In this document: positions 1-11,888 of the stretch, piece after piece | Numbering within the stretch: the first letter of the stretch is position 1 | Layout: the number at the start of each line of letters is the position of its first letter | NCBI GenBank assembly: GCA_003024175.1 | Contig: MDYQ01000003.1 | Location: 1-64,000, forward strand | Reading direction: 5' to 3' | DNA length: 64,000 nucleotides | Source of the DNA: Planoprotostelium fungivorum | Taxonomy: Eukaryota; Evosea; Variosea; Cavosteliida; Cavosteliaceae | Notes under the pieces: generated by a model | The model's input: only the letters and a program-made list of their open reading frames with translations | Told to the model about the DNA's origin: nothing | Database searches by the model: none | Made by a program: the position numbers and the translations under genes

Positions 1-3000
1 CGGAGTCTCTTGACCAATTCCACGCTATCGGCTGGGTCCAGGTGGCCGTCCACGACTTCATCTTTTCCACCGTCTTTTCACTTCCATTTCATCGCATCAT
101 CACCTCTATCCTCACACATACAAGTCTGACGCAGAGCGACAGAACGACAGGAGGCTCTTACCAGCACACTTGGCCGATGGGCTCACCCCTGGCAGAAGTT
201 CAGCTGACGGCGAGAGGTGGTGACGGAGGCTATGGAGGCCAAGGAGGAAGAGGAGGTCACGGAGCCACTGGATCTCGCGGGGCCGATGCCACGAGATCTT
301 CTTGTGGTACGAACGGAGGACCAGGTGGTGATGGTGGTGACGGCGGTCGGGGTGGTGACGGTGGATACGGTGGACACGGTGCAAACGTCCAAGTGAGTCG
401 ATGCACATCCATCAACATCAACATCATGAACATCATCATCGTCAACATCGTCGACATCATCGTCATCATCACCGGACGTCGTCTCTTACGTGGAACAGGT
501 GCGTGTGGGACAGAAGGACATGGACACGCTCATGCTGTTGAAGCAGAGAGTGCCCAACACGAGAGGAGGTATTGGTGGAAACGGAGGCGCCGGCGGCCTC
601 GGCGGTAGAGCTGGCGCGGGCGGTTCGGGTGGTGCATCCTACTCTTGGTGAGGAAGAAAAAATCGGTCGCGACCGGGGATTGAACTCGAATCACTAGGAC
701 GGAAACAGACCATCGTGATGGTACCTCGTATACGATACAAGGTCACAATCCCGGCGGTTCTTCCGGCCCAGACGGTTCCCCCGGGAGACAGGGTCCAGCA
801 GGAAATCGAGGCGGCGATGGCAACAAGGCTCATTTTCTACTGCACCTGACTCACGTCAATGGTCACGTCTCCTCTCACACGACGGCCTACGATCTACAAC
901 TCTTGTTCTTGCGTTACATCGACGCTGTGGGATACAGAGTCATCGAGCCCAGCTGCTTCACACTTCTGTGGGTCACTCAGATGAACGTGGGTGGTATGCC
1001 TACACCTTCCCATCAGTACATACGGTGTGTCATCTCATCACTCTGTATCACTCACTGTGTGTAGATCGTACGTACAAGACAATCAGTGGGTGACGTGTCC
1101 AGTGCAGAATCGCGTATGCATGAAGACTTGGCTGCAGAGCGGAGAAGTACACGAGATCGACAGACCCATCGTCTTTTCTATCACAGACGTCACTCAGCCT
1201 GCCTTTGGCAACCCTTTCCGGTGATGCTAATCCCTCCTTCATCTTCTTTCTGTTCTCATCTGCAACAGAGCCACTGGCCATATGGAACACAGATCGCTGG
1301 TCGATCGAGTCAATCAAGACTTTGCTCGAGTACGAGCAGTGACGACACCCTTCACCATCCAATATGCCGCTCACAACAGTCTCTTCTTTGGCGCTACGTC
1401 CATCTCGAGGAAGGAAGAGTCACCACTTGTCTTCGCCTCCATCAACATCTCCGCGTTAGACTTGGGACTCAACCCGAGATATGGACCATCCAGAATCGTG
1501 TACACGACCATGGAGATCGATCTAAACACGAAAGGTGGAACGCTCAAGATAGACCCATCGGACGTCCGATTGAGAGATCATCGTGGAAACACCTTTGTCG
1601 ATCCGAAGCTAGGTCTGAGAGCAGATCTACCGCTGTTGCCCAGCAACGATCAGCTCTACTTCAGCAGTACGATGCAGTTCGTCAACGACAAGATCAAGCC
1701 ATACACTCGCTTGACTGTGCACAGTAGCCTCTTCTTGGGTCACGTGCTGGACATGCAGCGACCGATCAAGGTACAGATCAGACCATTCGAGATACAGCTG
1801 GCAGAAGAGTACGACAGCTGTAATTCAGACTTCTTGTTAGTCGTCAACAATCGTACAGAATACAACGAAGTGGCTGCTTGGGAGAAGGTGAGACGACACG
1901 AGGAGACATCATCTCATCATCGTCAGATCATCGGTGCTATCGGCGCCAAAGTGAGCGTGTGGAACGTCAATCTGTACGGTGATCTAGCTTTGACCCATCT
2001 ACGAAAAGATGGTCAGCGGCTGATCGACGAGTATCGCTTCAAGAACATCATCTACCTCAACAATCGCTTCTTGCAAGACGAGAAGTTGGACTACACTGCT
2101 GTACAGTTCGCACAGCCTCGCGAGCTGTATCTCGCTGTGCGTGACCACGGTATCAACTTGTTTGTCTTTGGCGAGAAGCAAGGCTTCAGCATGGCAAAAG
2201 AGCTGCTGCCATGGCTGCACAACGGACCACGACCAGTACTGTTCAAGTCAAAGAGACACATGCTGAAGACGCTAGAGAAGAGACTGCCACACGGAGAGGG
2301 AAGCTCGCAGGGCTATGCAGCAGATCATCCAGCTGACCTGTGTGGATGTCTCGAAGTCAACGGCAAGCTCAAGTGGGCGACGTTACACGTGGAAGGCAAG
2401 ACGCTGTGCCTGTACGACTCTGCTCGACAGAAGTACCCCAGCAAGATGCTCTCGTTAGAAAGATTCCAACTGAGAGACGAAGCGTGAGTCGACATATCTA
2501 GATGACAATCGATCTGACTCTTCGTAGATTGGACGAGTCTGTCGACATCCGTATCATCGATTGGTCGCAGAAGTCTCACTTGCTGCACAGTCCAGCTGTG
2601 AACAAGTACAAGAGCAAGCACAAGAAGTACTCATCTCGTACAAACTACACTGAGGGCACTGCTGCATGGCTAGAACGTCTCAAACGACTACCTGGAGCAG
2701 ATAGTGCAGAGCAAGCCAGCAGTGACATCATCAAGGAAGGATATCTGAAGAGGAAGAGCGGAGAGGGCAGTGCGTTCAGTTATTCGACGCTATATTTCCG
2801 TTTAGACAAGGACCGAAAGACTCTATCGTGGTACAAATCACAGAATACCATTCAGCCGATCAAGGTGACATCCTCGATCGTGGAGAAACTTACCCATCTG
2901 TAGATTTTATACTTGGGTCGCTACACCATCACTCATGGTAACTATTATGGAGGCAGTAAGAAGAACCCAGAGCTCAAGTTCCAAGTGCAGACACCCGAAG

Positions 3001-4843
3001 AGACTCTCTTCCTACGCGCCGACAGCGAGGTGAAATCTCTTCCTCCATCTTTCGTCTCACTTTTCATCAGATCGAGAAAGAACAGTGGATCTCGGCCATG
3101 GTCGACAACCTTCCACCCACAGAAGTCACTTCCACCTATGGTGAACACAGCAGCTTGCCCAAGAATCTCTCTCTCAGCGATCGGCTGTCTACCTCCTTCA
3201 CCAACCTCTTCTCTGCCACTTCACCACCCACGTCTCCGTCGGGTATCAGGCGTCAGTCACGCATGAGCATCAACGTCAAGTCGTTAGACCTGAAGGGTCC
3301 TCTCTCGCCCACTGACAGAGCTTCTTCTGCCACTGTGATCGGTCACACTACCATATCGAAGATACCCATCGAAGAGAGGTTCTTCTTGACGAAGCCAACT
3401 GAGAAGGTATGTCATACAGTCATCGTAAGAAATGAAGGCTGACGTGATCAGTTGTTAGAGAAGGTGGCGTCAAAGCTGCAGAAGAAGATACAAGCCAGGT
3501 TTCCCAATCAGGTAGCCGTTATACATTCATTCGTTGGTCTGAACAAGATGATAGAGAAACATGGTAGTGTACAACTTTGACTTGGAAAAGAAAGGCCCGT
3601 TCCTTCACTATATCGGCGATCTGTACGTGCACAGGTCACTGGACAATACGACTACACAGATGGTCCACTTGGAAGCCACCAGCGATGAGGTACATCAGCA
3701 TGACGTGTGATGACTTTGTGAACACCTCGGCAGGTACATTCTGCACAATCAGTGGAGAGTGATTCGACCCGCTACAACCTTTTCAAGAGCTTAGACTTCT
3801 CTCACAAGCTTGTGCTGCTCAATCATCACATTCAGCAGCGCTCAGACTATGTGACTGAGCTGTCTGACAACCTTCACCTTCTCGTCTTGTCCGTGACGTC
3901 AGATCTGTACGATGAGCAGTATCACTTCCGCGAGAGCAACTGGAAGGAAGGCTTAGACACGCAGATGATCCGTGCACGTCTCGACAAGATGGACAAGCTC
4001 AGCGCTCACGACTTTCCTTTTGTCGGCGTCACACCTGCAGAGCGTATGGCCAGCGTCGCAGGTCAAGTTCTGCTGGAGATCGGTACACACATCAAGACGA
4101 TGATCAAACACTTCACTTCACTTGTGGATAAGATGCTCATCCAGAGGAGGTAAGATCGTCTTACACTCTCCGTGACTCATATCTGTAGGAGTACCAACGT
4201 GAACAAGGCCACGAAAGAGCTGTGGAAGGAAGCACTGAGAGGGATGTTGGGCGAAGACGCAGGCACGGTGAAGAGCGAGATCACGAGTCGAATGGCCGAG
4301 CGATACACCGCGTGGAAGGAATTCAACCGTACATTCGGTGAAGAAGAGTCTGGACTCAAGTCGAAAAAGGGAATGAAGGACAAGACGAAGCTTCTCAAGT
4401 CGATCGGAAAGCCATTAGGACTCCAGCACGGTCATCGCAACACGGCCATCGAGGTGCCAGGCACCATGACAAAGAAGGCATTCGAAGCGTTGTATGCACC
4501 CACGAGAACGCACACGGTAGAAGAAGACAGAAACTACTTTGCCAATGACGCGCAGAGAACGGCAGCCATCGATCGTCTCATGTGCGAGAGACTGAGCTGT
4601 GCCACAGATGCAACAGAGAGAAAGAAGATGACAGTGAGGCTGGGAAGTGCACACGAAGAGAGAGAGGTGCACAAGCAGACAGAGATCGACCTCGAGCAAG
4701 CGATCAGCAGAAACGAAAAGAGCGCGATGAGAGTGGAGATGGAAGTGAAGGCAGTGGAAGAAGAGCCAGACACACCTGCCACGAACAGAGAGGTTCGTGA
4801 AGCAGAGCCAGAGGAAGCAGAGGAAGAGGAAGGGAAGGAGTGA
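1..4843 (+). CDS. Glycine-rich, DUF7932-like and PH-domain protein (5' end not certain)
   Basis: This is a multi-exon gene. A Gly-rich collagen-like stretch (GGDGGYGG, GGNGGAGG, GPDGSPG) is split by introns near 393-498 and about 640-741. It is followed by a long conserved region (about 840-2487) that resembles the DUF7932 family seen in amoebae and fungi. Next comes a PH domain (about 2730-3110, with EGYLKRKSGEGSAF at its start) and a helical C-terminal half of about 450 residues that I do not recognise. The C-terminus is strongly acidic. The reading frame ends at TGA 4841-4843, which overlaps an AATAAA at 4843-4848. A 39-nt intron at 1888-1926 is a multiple of three and has no stop, so naive translation reads straight through it. 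The first exon may lie before the window. A PH domain suggests a phosphoinositide-linked scaffold, but this is inference. Confidence 0.7.
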
Positions 4844-4915
4844 ATAAATCAGACAAAAGAGGATTGGTATCGTCATAAGATTGTGATCCTTCAAACTACA
4901 AAGATGTAAAAGGAA

Positions 4916-4989
4916 TGGTTTCGCCCGGGATCGAACCGGGGACCCTATGCGTGTTAGGCATATGTGATAACCAACTACACCACGAAACC
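4916..4989 (-). tRNA. tRNA-Val (anticodon AAC)
   Basis: A full cloverleaf can be drawn on the minus strand. The acceptor is GGTTTCG with CGAAACC, the anticodon stem is TATGC/GCATA around loop CTAACAC, and the T-arm is CCCGG-TTCGATC-CCGGG. The anticodon is AAC, which reads valine codons as inosine-AC after editing. There is no intron. The 3' flank is ATTCCTTTT, a T-run fit for RNA polymerase III termination. The sequence is identical to the copy at 51120-51193. Confidence 0.96.
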
Positions 4990-5375
4990 AAGGTGACGTC
5001 ATCTCTTTCTGATGTACGTGTATCCTTCACGCAACAATCGTATCTTACAAGACGATTCGAAGGAATAAAAACGTCTGGTGATCTTCTCCTTACCCTGATT
5101 GTTCATAGACGAGGGAGATGAGAAGCGTGAAATGTCGCAACCAAATCTATTTCATCATCTACTGTTACATTTCAATCGCTCTCTGTCAATTTGGGAATGG
5201 CAAAGTGAGCCGTTCTCGAGGAAGTGTTTGTCTTCAACTCGAAACGAAACGCAAACGCCTGTGCCTCCTCTAAATCAATGAGAAGGGAAGTCTTGACCGA
5301 CAGACCCATTTCTTCCCAGCTGAGATCCGGCACATCCAACTGTGTCGATCAGCTTCATCATCGTGATCGACACGA
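4990..5375. other. Intergenic gap with no gene seen
   Basis: Between the tRNA-Val gene and the 3' end of the next minus-strand gene I see no convincing reading frame. The short frames on both strands lack splice-compatible continuation and recognisable residues. It probably contains the 3' UTR of the minus-strand gene and the tRNA upstream region. Confidence 0.5.
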
Positions 5376-7284
5376 TCATTTCGATGATGTCACCACCTCT
5401 TTCTTGTTCTCGACGGCGGCCATCTGTCCTCTCTTTCGAAACGCTTCGGCCGTGAAATAACAAGAGCTCCCCGATTTCGTTGCCACTTGTAATTGCTTCT
5501 CGTCGTACTGGTACACCTTATTCTTCATCAATTCTTGTTCGTGAACCAGCATTGACTGTCTTTGTTCTCTCACTTCAGCGTAGATCCTCTCGTCTAGATT
5601 GGAATCATCACATTGTGCCCAGAATAACATGCTGTGAGACGAGTTGTACTTCTCTCTGCTGTCTCTCGTGACGAGCTGAAGGGGTGGGTTCACTTGTTGT
5701 ACGGTCAACTGAGTGCTCTTCTTGTCTGCCCAAGAGTCGAAGATGAAGCGTAAGAGGAGGGGTTGAGGTAGACTCTTGTGAGCTCTGTCTTCGTGTGAGA
5801 ACCATCCGTGAATCATAATAATACTTGAAATGATCGTAAATTAAATTCGATCGCATCACTCGTGACGATGTCCACGATGGATGATGATCGAGATGATGAT
5901 CATCATCGTCACCTGTTCTCTCGCTCTCTCTGTGGTGCTTCGATTTCGATCTGACACTTCAACTCTGCATCTCTGGCGTCCAGAGGCTCCACAGAGAAGG
6001 AATCGCAAGCGTCGAGCGAACAAGAGACCTCATGCCACCCTCCATCTCTTCCTTGGTATTCCGCCTTGATGGTCGACACTAATATCTTGCTCTGTCCCAA
6101 ATTGGAGACCTTGACTGGAACGTGAAAGAAATTGTTGAATTTTCCGTCGCGAGCCCACGTCTGTTGGGCGTTGACGCGGCCTTTTGAATGTGAGAAATAG
6201 AATGGAAATCGACTCACTCTTCTGCACAACGGTGAGGGTTAATTCTCCGACCGATTTGGCCGAATGATCCGGCTCGATGGAAGGAGCTACGGTGATGACT
6301 GGACCTTCTTCTCTGTCTTGTGGTATCTGCCGTGACGTCAGATGACGTCATCAGGTGTCGACTCACCCTGTCGACGTACAGTTCCGGTTGATATTCACTG
6401 AAGCTGTTCTGTACCGTGACGACATCTCCATTGGGAGACAAGATGTGTCCCACGGAGATGGGAAGACGCTGAGACATTCAGACTTTTCCCAGGGAAATCT
6501 TCACCTTGATGGTAGGCCTGGGATCTGATGTAGATTTGACGGCGACCTCCACGCTGGTGACTCGCCCATTTTCCCAGTTGAAATGACATTCTGCGCTCCA
6601 TTTGCCCACATCACCTGCAGAGCACATCAACTTCCTCCCTTCTTGGTTGGACGTGAGTTGATTCGAATTGAAGAGGTGGAGTCCCAACAGGGTAGGCTTG
6701 ATCCTCTCCGAGTAAGGATATCCAGTCCCAAATTGGACGTACAGTTTGTTGTGTTTGTGGAAACCTGGAGAGGTGAGAGGGTGAGGAGGTGATGGAGTCA
6801 CCGATGGAGGTCCACTTTTGGATCTCGTCGACTGCATCAGATGCTTGAAGGCAGAGCCATTCTTTTGCGATGAGATCGTTCTGTTTCTTTAGCCAGCCTC
6901 CATAAGTCACGGCCACTAATTTGTCTCCCGAATTCACCACCTTGTTGGGTCAGGTGAGCACGGAAAGATGATAACATACATCAGACAAGATCTCGGAAGG
7001 CTTGAGGGTGTATCCATCGATGGTCGCTAACTCTACGATCTCGTGTGATGTTAGGATGGTGAATCAAACGGATGTCTCACCTGAAGACCTCTCTTCAAGT
7101 CGGTCTCTTCTAATGTCACACCGCACTCGGTGAATCTTATTATAGGTGAGAAGAAGTCGTTCGGATTTGTGGATCACCTCGATGCGAACTCATTATAGAG
7201 CTGGCTGACCTGACGTTTACCATCCCCCAGATTAATAACCAGTGAGGCATCATTGAGACTGATCTTGACGTGGAATCGGCTCAT
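5376..7284 (-). CDS. Uncharacterised protein with ubiquitin-like N-terminus and beta-rich body
   Basis: ATG is at 7284-7282 (MSRFHVKISLNDASLVIN) and the stop is just before 5376. Introns of 40-70 nt separate about eight exons. The N-terminal 80 residues, with a phrase like IDGYTLKPSEIL before a hydrophobic strand, vaguely recall ubiquitin-like or coilin-type N-termini. The middle (about 6480-6940) and the part at 5920-6230 have the alternating pattern of beta-sandwich domains. The C-terminus is charged and helical. I do not recognise the family and assign no function. It is divergent from the condensin gene, with a shared upstream region at 7285-7673. Confidence 0.6.
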
Positions 7285-7673
7285 GTTCGGTCGGATGGAA
7301 GTGGAATGATCTGTTTGTGTGCTAAACCGCCCACGATTCGCCGAATAGTGTGCTTCCCAATCCCTTATACTCGTTGTACGGCGACATCATCGCCAGTGGA
7401 TATTCTCAGTGATGAAGGAGTCGATCAGCTAATATTGAAGACACAACGGTTCATCTCCTTTGATACATCTGTGATAAATCCACACATCTGTCACCAGCTG
7501 ACAATGATGCAAGAAGATCACCTAAATGTAGATACAAGGACTGGAGTTACGATGACGGTGCCTCATCCGAATTGTCTCGTGATTTTTGAAAAACCAATTT
7601 ATTCTTTTTGTGATTCCACGAAACGTTCTTCCCGCCAAAACCATTTCAAAGACGAATCATCTCGATTGATGTG
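7285..7673. promoter_or_regulatory. Shared upstream region between divergent genes
   Basis: About 390 bases lie between the start codons of the minus-strand uncharacterised gene and the plus-strand condensin gene. No coding pattern is convincing. Promoters for both genes should lie here. I see no clear TATA element. Confidence 0.4.
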
Positions 7674-10576
7674 ATGCCACGACCAAAGAAGTCCCCCAGA
7701 AAGACCCCAGAGAAGGTGGCACAGTCTTCAGACGATGAAGAGGTTGTTACGGAAGTTCGATTCAGTGGTGCTTCAGATCCCGCACCATCTTCAAGTGAAT
7801 CAGCCAAGTCGACTTCAAATAGAAAGAAGAGGCTCAGTGTAGGATTCGCTCTCTCTAATCCTCGCCGAAGCAGTGTGGGAGATGCACCTCCCCCAGAAGT
7901 TGTCATGGAAGAGAACGACGATGAAGCAGAGAAGATGGAGAGAAAAAAATCGAGAGAAGGTGACGACCCATTGGATTATACAAGATCCATCTTCTAATTC
8001 TACACAGGTAGTACCGACAGTTCTTCAAGAAGAAAGTCGATCGGTGGAAAAGACAAGAGATTATCCATCGCCCCAACGGAGGACCAACGTAACCGAAAGA
8101 AGATGTTGAGCAACGCACAACTATCCGAGCTCTATTCGAGTTGTATCCGACTCTCCACAGAAAACGTGAGTCATACATCTCGACATCATCTCCTGATGAT
8201 TCTGACTCGTCACACAGAAAATCAACGAGAAGAACACGTGGGACTTGAACCTCATCGATTATAGTACGGACGTCCTCGTTGCCAAACAGCTCGAAGAGAA
8301 CGCAGAGAACGCCAATTTTCAAGCGGCCGGCACTACGTTAGATGCCATGTCGAAGATCTACTCCACGCGTGTAGACAGTGTGTACAGTAACATATACAAA
8401 GTGTTGGGTGGCCTCAATCGACAAGCTGAAGGTGAGATGTTCAAGTTGATTTGTGAGGCTGATGAGACGAAGGAGGCGATGCCGAAGAAGAAGGAGAGAA
8501 AGGAGAGGGAGAGAAGGATCAGGCCGAAACCGCAGCTAGCGCACGAGAGGCCGAGGAAGAGGATGAAGGTGATCGATCGTGAACGACGATGATCGGTGAT
8601 GTGTTTTTGTTGACTCTAGCATAGTGAAAGCTCAGAAGAGGAAACACAGACAGATGAATGGAGGAAGTACTCTCGATACCGTAGAGAACATCACTCTCAC
8701 GAAATTCGACACAGAATTTCAAGTCGATCCCCTCTTCAAGAAAACTTCTGCCTCTTTTGACGAACGTGGGTCTCCTCCGTCCTTTTCTATCGCCAAATCG
8801 ATTCGATCTACAACGAATGCCATTATCCTTCGTTTCTGACGATGTGGACAGCGGGAGCACGTGGACTGCTCTTGAATCGTCTGAACGTCTACGAGAATTG
8901 TCAGATTGTTTTCGATTCTACCGATGCACAGAGGGGAAAGAAGAACAAGAACAACGAAGAGGATACCACCTGTGACATCACGGCCCTCCAAGGTAGATCT
9001 TTCGCATCGAATGGAACGTCTCTCACTCTCGTCAGCCAAGCTGAACAAATTGGACGTGTCCACCATGCAGATCTGCCCGACCTTTGTCAATTTCTCGTTC
9101 AACGTGGAGAAGAAGAAAGACGAAGACGCAGATGCTATGATCAACGAATTCAATGCCATCGAATCCTTTGAAGACATCAACATCGAGGCCGACATCGTAG
9201 CTCAGTGTGAGCCCACATCTGACAATTGAATACAGCGTACTCACGACAGCAGATGATGAAGATGAAGCGGATATGGGCAGAGACGTTCAGCTAGAAAACA
9301 TGCTCGCCGATCACGATGATGATGATGATCACTTTGGTCTCATCGACCTGCGACCGGTGAGTCACACGAAACAATCCACTATTGACGATACGATAGAACA
9401 ACGTCGTTGTAGATGGAGGAGACGGAGAGGGAAATCAAGAGGCACCCGCGCACGAGTTTGCCTTCTTCGATGCAGACAAGATGGAAAATTGGGCCGGGCC
9501 GGCCCACTGGAAGTTCAAGCCAGGCAAGTCCGTCCCAAAAGTGACCCAATCGGACCGACCCGCGGACCTCGGTGGAGACGGTCTCGTTGTAGACGAAGAG
9601 AAGAAGGAGAAGAAGAGGGCGAGGAAAAAGGAGCCTTTTTTCCTCGATTTCGAGCACTATGAAGAACCAGACGAGGCCCTGTTCGAGCCTTCTAAAGCGC
9701 CAACGACGATGCCGGTGAAGAAACAGGTGAGATCGATTAGAGTATAAATGTGACTCGTTGTAGACGACGCAGCTGAACAACGTGCTTCCCAGCGATTTAC
9801 GTTACGATGCAAAGTTGTTGACACACTTGTTCACGAAGACGGACGTGAAGGTGTCTACGGCCCGTGGAATGTTATCCCAAGCACCCGCTCGAGGTGAGAA
9901 GAGAGATTCAATTTATTCTTTTCTATGCACAAAACGTGGAAGAGTGAGAGACAAACGTGAAGATGATGCGAAAATGGGAAAAAATAGAAAAGGATCGTAA
10001 ATCGAACTGACTCGTTGTAGAATCGATTGTAGATGGAGCAAACAACGGAGAATATGAAGACGAAAACGACAACGACCTCCTCCAAGACAATGGAAATTTC
10101 GACGACGGATTCTTTGAGACGCGTGAGTTTTCATCGAGTTTTCACAGTTCCTGAGAAAGGCAGATCTTCCCGGGGATCAAGACGACGTGGAGAAACCCCT
10201 CGACCTTGCGGAGTTTGGAGAATTTAATTTTCCGGGAAAACTCGTGGAGGAGCCAGAGAAAGTGGAACAGATCCGGGTGAATTACGCCACGGCAGCCAAA
10301 TTGGTAGACATCAAGGCATTAAAAGACTCGATATGGTCATCAGTGGAGAAGGTGACAGAGTCTATATCCTCTCATGGATCGAGTTGACACGTTCAGATGG
10401 AAGAAGAAGAGATGGAGTTCAAAGAATTGGTGGCAGATCTGCCGATGATGAAGAAGGACAACAATGTGACGGTACCCTTCTGCTTCATCTGTCTGTTGCA
10501 TCTTGCAAACGAGAAGGGATTGGACATTGTGCAAGAGAAGAACGATCTCAAGGACCTCAGAATAAAGATGGTATGA
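7674..10576 (+). CDS. NCAPH: Condensin complex subunit 2 (CAP-H / Barren kleisin)
   Basis: CAP-H is the kleisin that bridges SMC2 and SMC4 in condensin I, acting on mitotic chromosomes. Family hallmarks are clear. They are an N-terminal Ser/Arg-rich region with RRKS-type sites, then WDLNLIDYSTDVL and TLDAMSKIYSTRVDSVY (kleisin N-terminus), EFQVDPLFKKTSASFDE, the signature WAGPAHWKFKPG (about 9490), LPSDLRYDAKLL, and the C-terminal winged-helix segment ending VPFCFICLLHLANEKGLD. About eleven short introns interrupt it. Two of them (ending 9763 and 10020) use the acceptor TGACTCGTTGTAG. The ATG at 7674 (MPRPKKSPRKTP) is chosen over the near GTG just upstream. An acidic, low-complexity linker near 8470-8570 is split by small introns, so its exact exons are uncertain. 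Confidence 0.93.
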
Positions 10577-10715
10577 CCTTAAGCTCTTCATCTTCTAAAA
10601 TGTTACGTCCAAGTATACATCATATACTGGACATGTCAGAAGATGTCGAGAGCGGATGCTGAGACTCATTGTAGTAGTAACAACCATTTATCGATCCACC
10701 TCGAATCAAACAACT

Positions 10716-10789
10716 GGTTTCGTGGTGTAGTCGGTTATCACATATGCCTTACACGCATAGGGTCCCCGGTTCGATCCCGGGCGGAACCA
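10716..10789 (+). tRNA. tRNA-Val (anticodon TAC)
   Basis: The gene is the same backbone as the two tRNA-Val(AAC) genes with three visible changes. The D-loop has C for T, the anticodon loop is CTTACAC so the anticodon is TAC, and the acceptor stem has one G:U pair (GGTTTCG with CGGAACC). The T-arm is intact and the 3' flank ATTCCTTTTT gives a T-run terminator. It lies in the gap between the convergent condensin and ECM29 genes. Confidence 0.95.
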
Positions 10790-11888
10790 TTCCTTTTTGT
10801 GCAGACTTGATGAGAGCATCTGGAGAGGGATCAGCCACTTCAAGACAGCTCATCCGTTGACTGTCTCATCTCCTCTCTGCGAGATCGAGTGAGAGGGAGA
10901 AACGTGAAATTATATTGGGAACTCGAGTTCCCTTACCCTTGTTCCTGCGCACCGCTCGTTGAGGAATCCGAGTCGCAGGCGCTATACAATGGCGGGTATG
11001 ACATCCAAATCGGTTATGAAAACATCTTTTGAGTTTTGAGCCTCCGTCACGCTCCACCTTCTTCCTCTTGTGCTTATTCTGAATATGTGAGTCATTCAGA
11101 AGAGGCCCGATACCCCTCTACTCGGTCTCTCCGCAGTGTTCATCCCGAAGTCAAGCGCCATATTAAAAATCCAATGGAACCAACCACCGTGACCTGACAG
11201 AATTTCCCTGAAGATTACAAGTCACGCGAATCGATTCCATCCGTTGGGCGGACATAACCCCGTATGAAAATTTCAATTCTCTAACCGCTAAGCCTCATCA
11301 ACAGCATCGATGACTGCTTTGACCCGAATCGACCGAAAGAAACCGAGTCAGAAGAAGTTCGAGTGGATTGAAAAACTGAAGAGAGAGAGACACCACCAGG
11401 CAACCCACAGGTGCAGGTTAGACATGTGGAATTGGCACACAGACACGATATGCGTCAATAGGACACCAACAACTGCCGAAGCATATGTACCCCTCCTGTA
11501 GATATTCAAGTCCACCCAAGTTTTGCTCGAAATATAGATAAAGACAATAATTGTACAGGGGTTTAGTCGGCAAAGTCGCTGTATATAATGGTGGACACGA
11601 GCGGTGGGCGACGATGGAACAGAACAGCCACGTTGAATAGAGTCGTCGTGAAACATTCGCAACGCTGCTGTCTCTACTGGCTTGTGAGGCGAGCACAATT
11701 CCTCGACCATGCAATGAAGGATATTAGTGTTGGTTGCCACAAAAATGTATAACACAGGACAGTTTTGGTCAAGCGACGAGTTAGCAGTTCCGCCGGCTAC
11801 ACGCTGCAATCAATATAAACATCTTTGGATACGCTCACACCTTTTCATATGTTATCACCGAAGATTCCGATCAGATGGAGTTCATCAT
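10790..11888. other. 1.1-kb gap between convergent genes, no gene assigned
   Basis: No frame here gives a recognisable protein or a consistent exon-intron chain. The longest frames (near 11310-11500 plus and 11350-11810 minus) have no family features. A perfect 16-bp palindrome lies at 10917-10932. This is unusually long for a gap in this window. It could hold decayed mobile DNA or a noncoding RNA, but I see nothing that decides. Confidence 0.5.
10917..10932. repeat. Perfect 16-bp palindrome
   Basis: GGGAACTCGAGTTCCC reads the same on both strands without a spacer. It lies about 130 bases downstream of tRNA-Val(TAC) in the unassigned gap. It could be a protein-dimer site or a chance event. 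Confidence 0.9.

Noticed and set aside
656-745. tRNA-like stretch on the minus strand inside an intron of the first gene
   Set aside because: It has a B-box-like GAGTTCAATCC and some pairing, but acceptor and anticodon arms do not form a consistent cloverleaf.
4415-5002. Minus-strand frame of 195 codons over the first gene's 3' end and a tRNA
   Set aside because: It overlaps the coding C-terminus and the tRNA. Composition matches an antisense shadow.
9541-9592. Intron-like segment with GTGACC start and CGTTGTAG end in condensin
   Set aside because: Removing its 52 bases breaks the frame of the conserved downstream exon, so it is best read as coding.
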